NCBI GenBank assembly: GCA_903896545.1
Contig: CAITYF010000174.1
Span: 1-57,118 of the forward strand
DNA from: an uncultured Myxococcales bacterium
GTDB taxonomy: Bacteria; Myxococcota_A; UBA9042
Reading direction: 5' to 3'
Length of the DNA: 57,118 nucleotides
The notes beneath the pieces are model-generated. The model saw only the letters and a list, made by a program, of their open reading frames with translations. It did not search any database and was not told the DNA's origin. Positions 53,369 to 57,118 of the stretch are shown here, piece by piece; within the stretch, counting starts at the first letter, position 1, and each line of letters opens with the position of its first letter. The position numbers and the translations under genes are program-made.

Positions 53369-54427
53369 TTAAGCGCGCGGATCGAGGATCATCCGCTTTT
53401 CAAGTTTGTGCGCCGCCATGTCGGTCAGCGCTTGGTTCAGTTGCGACATCGGCGCGAGTTCACAGAACGGCGCGAGTTGGATCTTGCCGGCCCAAATCAG
53501 GTTCAAGACGTCTGGATACGCCGCGGGCGGGCAGCCCCACGTGCCGTGGATCGTCGCGTCAAACGCCATGAGGTTGGAGAAGCGCAGCTCCACGGGCTTG
53601 GCCGAGAAGCCGACTTGCACCATCGTCGCGGCGCGCGCGAGGACCGTGAACGCGAGTGTTTGCCCGTCCGGCGTACCGCTGCACTCGAAGATGCGCCAGT
53701 TGAGCGAAGGAATGCCCCAACCGTTGAACGCGCCGTGGACTTCCTTGCGGACGTCGCGCGGGTTCTTGCCGCGTACGTTGATCGTCACGTCTGCGCCGAC
53801 GTCGGCGACTTGCGCCAGCTTGTCGTCGCGCACGTCGCAGCAGATGACTTGCGCGCCCAAGGCTTTGGCGATTTGCGTCACAAATGCGCCCACGCCGCCC
53901 GCGCCGATCACCACGACGGCGTCGCCCGCTTGCACGTTCGCGCGCAGGATCGCTTGCCATGCTGTTGAAACGGCGTCTGCGACCACGGAAAGCAGGCGAA
54001 GATCCAGATCCTTCGGCGCGCCATCCAACCGCACCAACGGCGCAGCGGGCACGACCATGTGGGTCGCAAAGCCGCCGTGAATGTCGTTGCCCGGCATTTT
54101 CTGCGCTGTGCACGCGTTGCCGCGGCCGTTCTTGCAGAGCACGCACTTGCCGCACGGCAGCACCGCCGGCACGATGACCGGCTTGCCGATCAGCGTCGCG
54201 TCGCTCGCCTCGCGGACGATGCCAACGGCCTCGTGGCCCAAAACCAGCGGCAGCGCGTGGTTCGGCCGCACGGACCCGTCCGCGTACCCGAGGTCGGTGT
54301 GACACAAGCCGCAGGCGAGCACTTCAACGAGCGCGTCGTCCGCCGTCAGATCCGGCAGCGTCAGTGCACGATGCACCAACGGCTGGCCGGCCTGTTCCAA
54401 GTACCAAGCAGAAGCTTCGGTAGCCAT
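53369..54427 (-). CDS. had: 6-Hydroxycyclohex-1-ene-1-carbonyl-CoA dehydrogenase
   Basis: Zinc-dependent medium-chain alcohol dehydrogenase that oxidises the hydroxyl of 6-hydroxycyclohex-1-ene-1-carbonyl-CoA with NAD. The 352-residue protein has catalytic zinc ligands in ACGLCHTDLGYADG and LVLGHEAVG, the structural zinc cysteines in CGKCVLCKNGRGNAC, and the dinucleotide motif VIGAGGVGAFV. ATG 54427 is preferred because GGGAGAGGG lies upstream and the promoter palindrome would otherwise overlap the coding region; an upstream in-frame start at 54460 abuts that palindrome. It is the first gene of the operon. The specific substrate is inferred from the adjacent oah and dch genes. Confidence 0.86.
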   Translation of the reverse strand: MATEASAWYLEQAGQPLVHRALTLPDLTADDALVEVLACGLCHTDLGYADGSVRPNHALPLVLGHEAVGIVREASDATLIGKPVIVPAVLPCGKCVLCKNGRGNACTAQKMPGNDIHGGFATHMVVPAAPLVRLDGAPKDLDLRLLSVVADAVSTAWQAILRANVQAGDAVVVIGAGGVGAFVTQIAKALGAQVICCDVRDDKLAQVADVGADVTINVRGKNPRDVRKEVHGAFNGWGIPSLNWRIFECSGTPDGQTLAFTVLARAATMVQVGFSAKPVELRFSNLMAFDATIHGTWGCPPAAYPDVLNLIWAGKIQLAPFCELAPMSQLNQALTDMAAHKLEKRMILDPRA

Positions 54428-54459
54428 GGCCCTCTCCCCCTGAATTTTCCCCGCTGGCA

Positions 54460-54488
54460 AGATTGGCGAACGAACGTTCGTTCGTCAA
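54460..54488 (-). promoter_or_regulatory. Promoter and TetR-type operator of the benzoyl-CoA operon
   Basis: CGAACGAACGTTCGTTCG (54467-54484) is an 18-bp perfect palindrome; with flanks TTGg and tCAA (54463-54488) it becomes a 26-bp inverted repeat with one mismatched pair. On the minus strand TTGACG (54483-54488) is a good -35 and CAATCT (54460-54465), 17 bases away, a poor -10, so the palindrome fills the spacer. It lies 36-61 bases before the had ATG. Repression by the TetR protein of the operon is inferred from this position and the symmetry. Confidence 0.7.
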
Positions 54489-54598
54489 CGGGCGGTTTGT
54501 CACGCGCTTGTCATGCGAACCACACGATTTCTTGCTTGACGGCCGCCTCGCATGCCCGCACGGTAGGGCTGCGCACCGTCATGGCGCGCGGAGATGGC

Positions 54599-55330
54599 AT
54601 GCACGCAGAGCACCTTTGGTCACCCAGTCAGGCGATGGGCAAAAACGTTCACGTCTGGACGTACGGACACGCTGGACGGCCGATTATCGCCTTGCCGACG
54701 TCGGGCGGTTACGCCCATGAGTGGCAGCAACACGGGGTCATTGACGCGCTTTCTGACCTGATCAACCAGGGGCGAATTCGCGTGTGGCAACCCGAAACCA
54801 ACGTGTCGGAGACCTGGAATCGCCGTGACGCGCCGCTGGCTTGGCGCATGCACCGGCATCAGGCTTACGAGCAATTTCTGACCGAGGAGCTGGTGCCGCA
54901 CATCCGTCACGTGACGGGCCGTTCGGACGTTATCGTGCTTGGACCGAGTGTTGGCGCGATGTACGCGGTGAACTTCGCGCTGAAGTTCCCGCAACTCTTT
55001 CCCGAAGCCATTGGGCTTTCCGGTCGCTACGAGGCGCGGACGTTCACGTATGGGCAGGACAACACCGATGTCTACTACAGCAACCCGCTGAGCTATGTCT
55101 GGAACCTGCACGGCGAGTCGTTGCAGCGTGTGCGCCATCAAACACACGTGACGCTGGTGTGTGGGCAAGGCGCGCACGAGAAGAATTGCTTGAAGGAAAC
55201 CATGCACTTGGCCCAAGGGCTGCAGCAGAAGCACGTCCCGCTGATGCTTGACGTGTGGGGCCACGATGTGGCGCACGAGTGGGTGTGGTGGCGTCGGCAA
55301 ATTCGCCATCATTTGAGTCAGCGCGCGTAG
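54599..55330 (+). CDS. Alpha/beta-hydrolase, putative esterase
   Basis: A 243-residue cytoplasmic hydrolase of the putative esterase (esterase D-like) family. The nucleophile elbow is LGPSVGAMYA, and the C-terminal WGHDVAHEWVWW supplies the likely catalytic His. An aspartate is expected near HVPLMLDVWG. No signal peptide is present. ATG 54599 is chosen because GGAG is six bases upstream; ATG 54581 is an alternative. It diverges from had and shares the intergenic region with the palindrome, so it could be affected by the same regulator, but no promoter for it is evident. Substrate unknown. Confidence 0.78.
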   Translation: MHAEHLWSPSQAMGKNVHVWTYGHAGRPIIALPTSGGYAHEWQQHGVIDALSDLINQGRIRVWQPETNVSETWNRRDAPLAWRMHRHQAYEQFLTEELVPHIRHVTGRSDVIVLGPSVGAMYAVNFALKFPQLFPEAIGLSGRYEARTFTYGQDNTDVYYSNPLSYVWNLHGESLQRVRHQTHVTLVCGQGAHEKNCLKETMHLAQGLQQKHVPLMLDVWGHDVAHEWVWWRRQIRHHLSQRA

Positions 55331-55442
55331 TTCGAGTCGCAGCTGTCATGCGATTGTCATAGAACTGTGCGACCCGTAGCGGCTTTTTTGTCAACCGGTA
55401 TGCTCTCCGCGTGCGGTCTTGTGCCGCCCGGGGGAGATTGCG

Positions 55443-56945
55443 ATGGTCCGTTTCAGTGCACTGCTGGGTCTTTTTGCCGCGTTGGGCTGCACGAGCACGC
55501 CTGCAACGACCGCGTTCACCGTCGATCCCAACGCGTGCATCGGCACGGAGGGCAGCGGTGTCACGGACCAGGACCCGCACTTCATATACGACTGCCAAGG
55601 TCGCGCGCTCATTTTGCGCGGCGCCAACGCCGGCAGTTCGGCGAAGGTCCTCCCGCACGAGCCCAGCATCACGGAAGCCGACATCGCCCGCTTCGGTCCA
55701 GATTGGGGCATGAATTTCGCGCGCTTCCTGATCTTCTGGGACGGCATTGAACCGCAAAAAGGCGTGATCGACGAGGCGTATCTCGACCGCGTCGGCAAGT
55801 GGCTGGATCTCTTCGCCAAGCACAACGTCTACGTGCTCCTCGACATGCATCAGGACGTCTACGCGACAAAATTCTGCTGCGACGGCGCGCCGGACTGGGC
55901 GGTCTGGGACGATGGCAAGCCTTCGAAACCGCAGCCAATTTGGTCGATGACTTACCTGCAGCCGGGCGTGCAAGCCGCGTTTGACCACTTCTGGAACTAC
56001 GCGGACACCGACAAGGAATTGCAGGACCACTACGGCCTCGCGTGGGAGGCGGTCGTCAAGCGTTTCCACAATCATCCCGCGGTGATCGGCTATGACTTGA
56101 TGAACGAGCCCAATCCCGGCTCGATGGTCGACATCACGGAATTGCTGGGCGTTCCGGCCGATGACAGCCAGTCGCCGGCGTTTGACGCGCAGAAATTTGG
56201 GCCGTTCTATCAGCGCCTCATCAACCGCCTGCGGCCGATCGATCCCGACAAATGGTTCTTCTTCGAGCCCCGCTTTGGCGCACCAGGCGCGGGTCTGCCG
56301 CAGTTCCTGCCGAAGCTTGTCGATCCTCGGCCAACAGGACCGCGCATCACGTACTCGCCGCACTTGTACTCGGTGTCTTTTGAAGCGAACGAGACGTTTG
56401 ATGAGAAAAGCGATCACACCGTCGCCGAGTGGCAAAAATACCGCGCGATTGACCAACAGACGCAGAATTCCTCGCTTGTTCTGGGCGAATGGGGCTTTGA
56501 CTACAAGTGGCCCGGCGCAGCGACCCACATGACGCAGATCCTGACGATGGCCGATCAGATGATGGCTGGCTGGGCGTACTGGAGCTACGACCCGGGCGGC
56601 TGGAGCTTTGTGAACGCCGACGCGACGCATTCCGAGGCTGCCAATGCGAATCAGTTGGTGCGCGCCTATCCGCGGCGCATCGCAGGCACACCGAAGAACT
56701 TTCTGTATGACCCGGAGAAAAAGACGCTGCATCTGGAATTCGTGCCGGATCCGCGCGTGACGGCGCCGACGGAGGTGTACATTCCGGCCAAGCGGCACTT
56801 TGCGAATGGCTACGTGCTGACGGTGAATCGCCCGGCGGCGGAGTGGAAGTCGGAATGGGACCCGAAGCTGGAACTGCTGACGCTGACGCTCCTGACGCCG
56901 GCGACGACGTTGGTGGTGGTGGACGTGGCACCAAAGACGAACTAG
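55443..56945 (+). CDS. GH5 endoglycoceramidase-like glycoside hydrolase lipoprotein
   Basis: A 500-residue exported GH5 barrel enzyme. The signal peptide ends LFAALGC (Cys16, a tolerable lipobox). Catalytic residues are acid/base Glu222 in YDLMNEPNPG and nucleophile Glu349 in LVLGEWGFD. The segment LLDMHQDVYATKFCCDGAPDWAV resembles endoglycoceramidases, which cut the glycan from glycosphingolipids, more than endoglucanases. A C-terminal beta-sandwich (from about 420, PKNFLYDPEKKTLHLEF) also agrees with that group. GGGAG precedes ATG 55443. It stands alone at the end of the window. Lipid-linked glycan cleavage is a family-based inference. Confidence 0.82.
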   Translation: MVRFSALLGLFAALGCTSTPATTAFTVDPNACIGTEGSGVTDQDPHFIYDCQGRALILRGANAGSSAKVLPHEPSITEADIARFGPDWGMNFARFLIFWDGIEPQKGVIDEAYLDRVGKWLDLFAKHNVYVLLDMHQDVYATKFCCDGAPDWAVWDDGKPSKPQPIWSMTYLQPGVQAAFDHFWNYADTDKELQDHYGLAWEAVVKRFHNHPAVIGYDLMNEPNPGSMVDITELLGVPADDSQSPAFDAQKFGPFYQRLINRLRPIDPDKWFFFEPRFGAPGAGLPQFLPKLVDPRPTGPRITYSPHLYSVSFEANETFDEKSDHTVAEWQKYRAIDQQTQNSSLVLGEWGFDYKWPGAATHMTQILTMADQMMAGWAYWSYDPGGWSFVNADATHSEAANANQLVRAYPRRIAGTPKNFLYDPEKKTLHLEFVPDPRVTAPTEVYIPAKRHFANGYVLTVNRPAAEWKSEWDPKLELLTLTLLTPATTLVVVDVAPKTN

Positions 56946-57118
56946 TACCCGCGCTCCGAAGTTCGCCCCGCATCCCAAGCTTTCGTCGCGCGGGCACTAG
57001 GCTTTTGGCCAAAGATGGGGCGCGCCGCCCCAAACCCCGCGCCAGCACGCAGCCGCGTGCTTCCAGTACGGCGCAACAACCAGTTTTTGATGCGGTGCGA
57101 ACTTGAGAAGCGCCGTAC

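Noticed and set aside
55370..55392. Terminator after the esterase gene (CCG, CGG and a T6 run)
   Set aside because: The stem is only three base pairs, too short to be convincing.
1..57118. CRISPR arrays, tRNA or rRNA genes, insertion sequences and riboswitches
   Set aside because: I saw no regularly spaced repeats, tRNA-like cloverleaf, transposase or conserved leader; a covariance search could still find a small RNA.

Overview
The window is GC-rich DNA from a Gram-negative bacterium and most resembles Myxococcota or a related delta-proteobacterial lineage. The signs are about a dozen predicted lipoproteins, very long surface proteins built from Myxococcales-type Cys-rich repeats, calcium-binding EGF-like and lamin-tail domains, an OmpA protein, and a membrane Ser/Thr kinase. 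This is inferred from gene content; no rRNA or other phylogenetic marker is present.

Layout. 1-3753: end of a type III-like restriction-modification locus (partial methyltransferase and Res helicase-nuclease). 3819-10540 (minus): a tight row of OmpA protein, a degenerate radical-SAM-like protein, a DUF692 (MNIO)-DUF2063 fusion, Sua5/TsaC and an acyl-CoA dehydrogenase. 10850-17219 (plus): two tandem giant Cys-rich/lamin-tail lipoproteins, one with an acidic heptad-repeat stalk. 17223-25040 (minus): Ser/Thr kinase, cytochrome c-rhodanese lipoprotein, an HxsB-like radical SAM enzyme overlapping a second radical SAM gene, and a lipoprotein with three putative haem modules. 25340-32919: small lipoproteins, an exported protein resembling glucan-water dikinases, a third radical SAM enzyme, a D-cysteine desulfhydrase/ACC deaminase homologue and a Tat-exported aldonolactone-oxidase-like flavoprotein. 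33073-36020 (plus): cysK-cysE, a lipoprotein and a DUF1697 gene. 36143-43568: EGF/beta-helix surface lipoprotein, glycosidase-like lipoprotein, a DUF1697 gene remnant and a secreted protein of unknown function.

43724-54427 (minus) is the most coherent system: ten closely packed genes had-oah-dch-tetR-bcrC-bcrB-bcrA-bcrD-gcdH-SDR. They encode an ATP-dependent (class I, Thauera-type) benzoyl-CoA reductase plus the enzymes taking the cyclic dienoyl-CoA to ring opening, and a glutaryl-CoA dehydrogenase for lower-pathway metabolism. A 26-bp near-perfect palindrome sits between the -35 and -10 of the likely promoter upstream of had and probably binds the TetR protein encoded in the operon. Benzoate-CoA ligase, the dedicated ferredoxin and its reductase are not in the window. 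An esterase and a GH5 endoglycoceramidase-like lipoprotein close the window.

The less-described candidates are the exported dikinase-like lipoprotein with two small exported partners, the MNIO-DUF2063 fusion beside a cluster-less radical SAM relative, and the HxsB-like/radical SAM pair with no visible peptide substrate.
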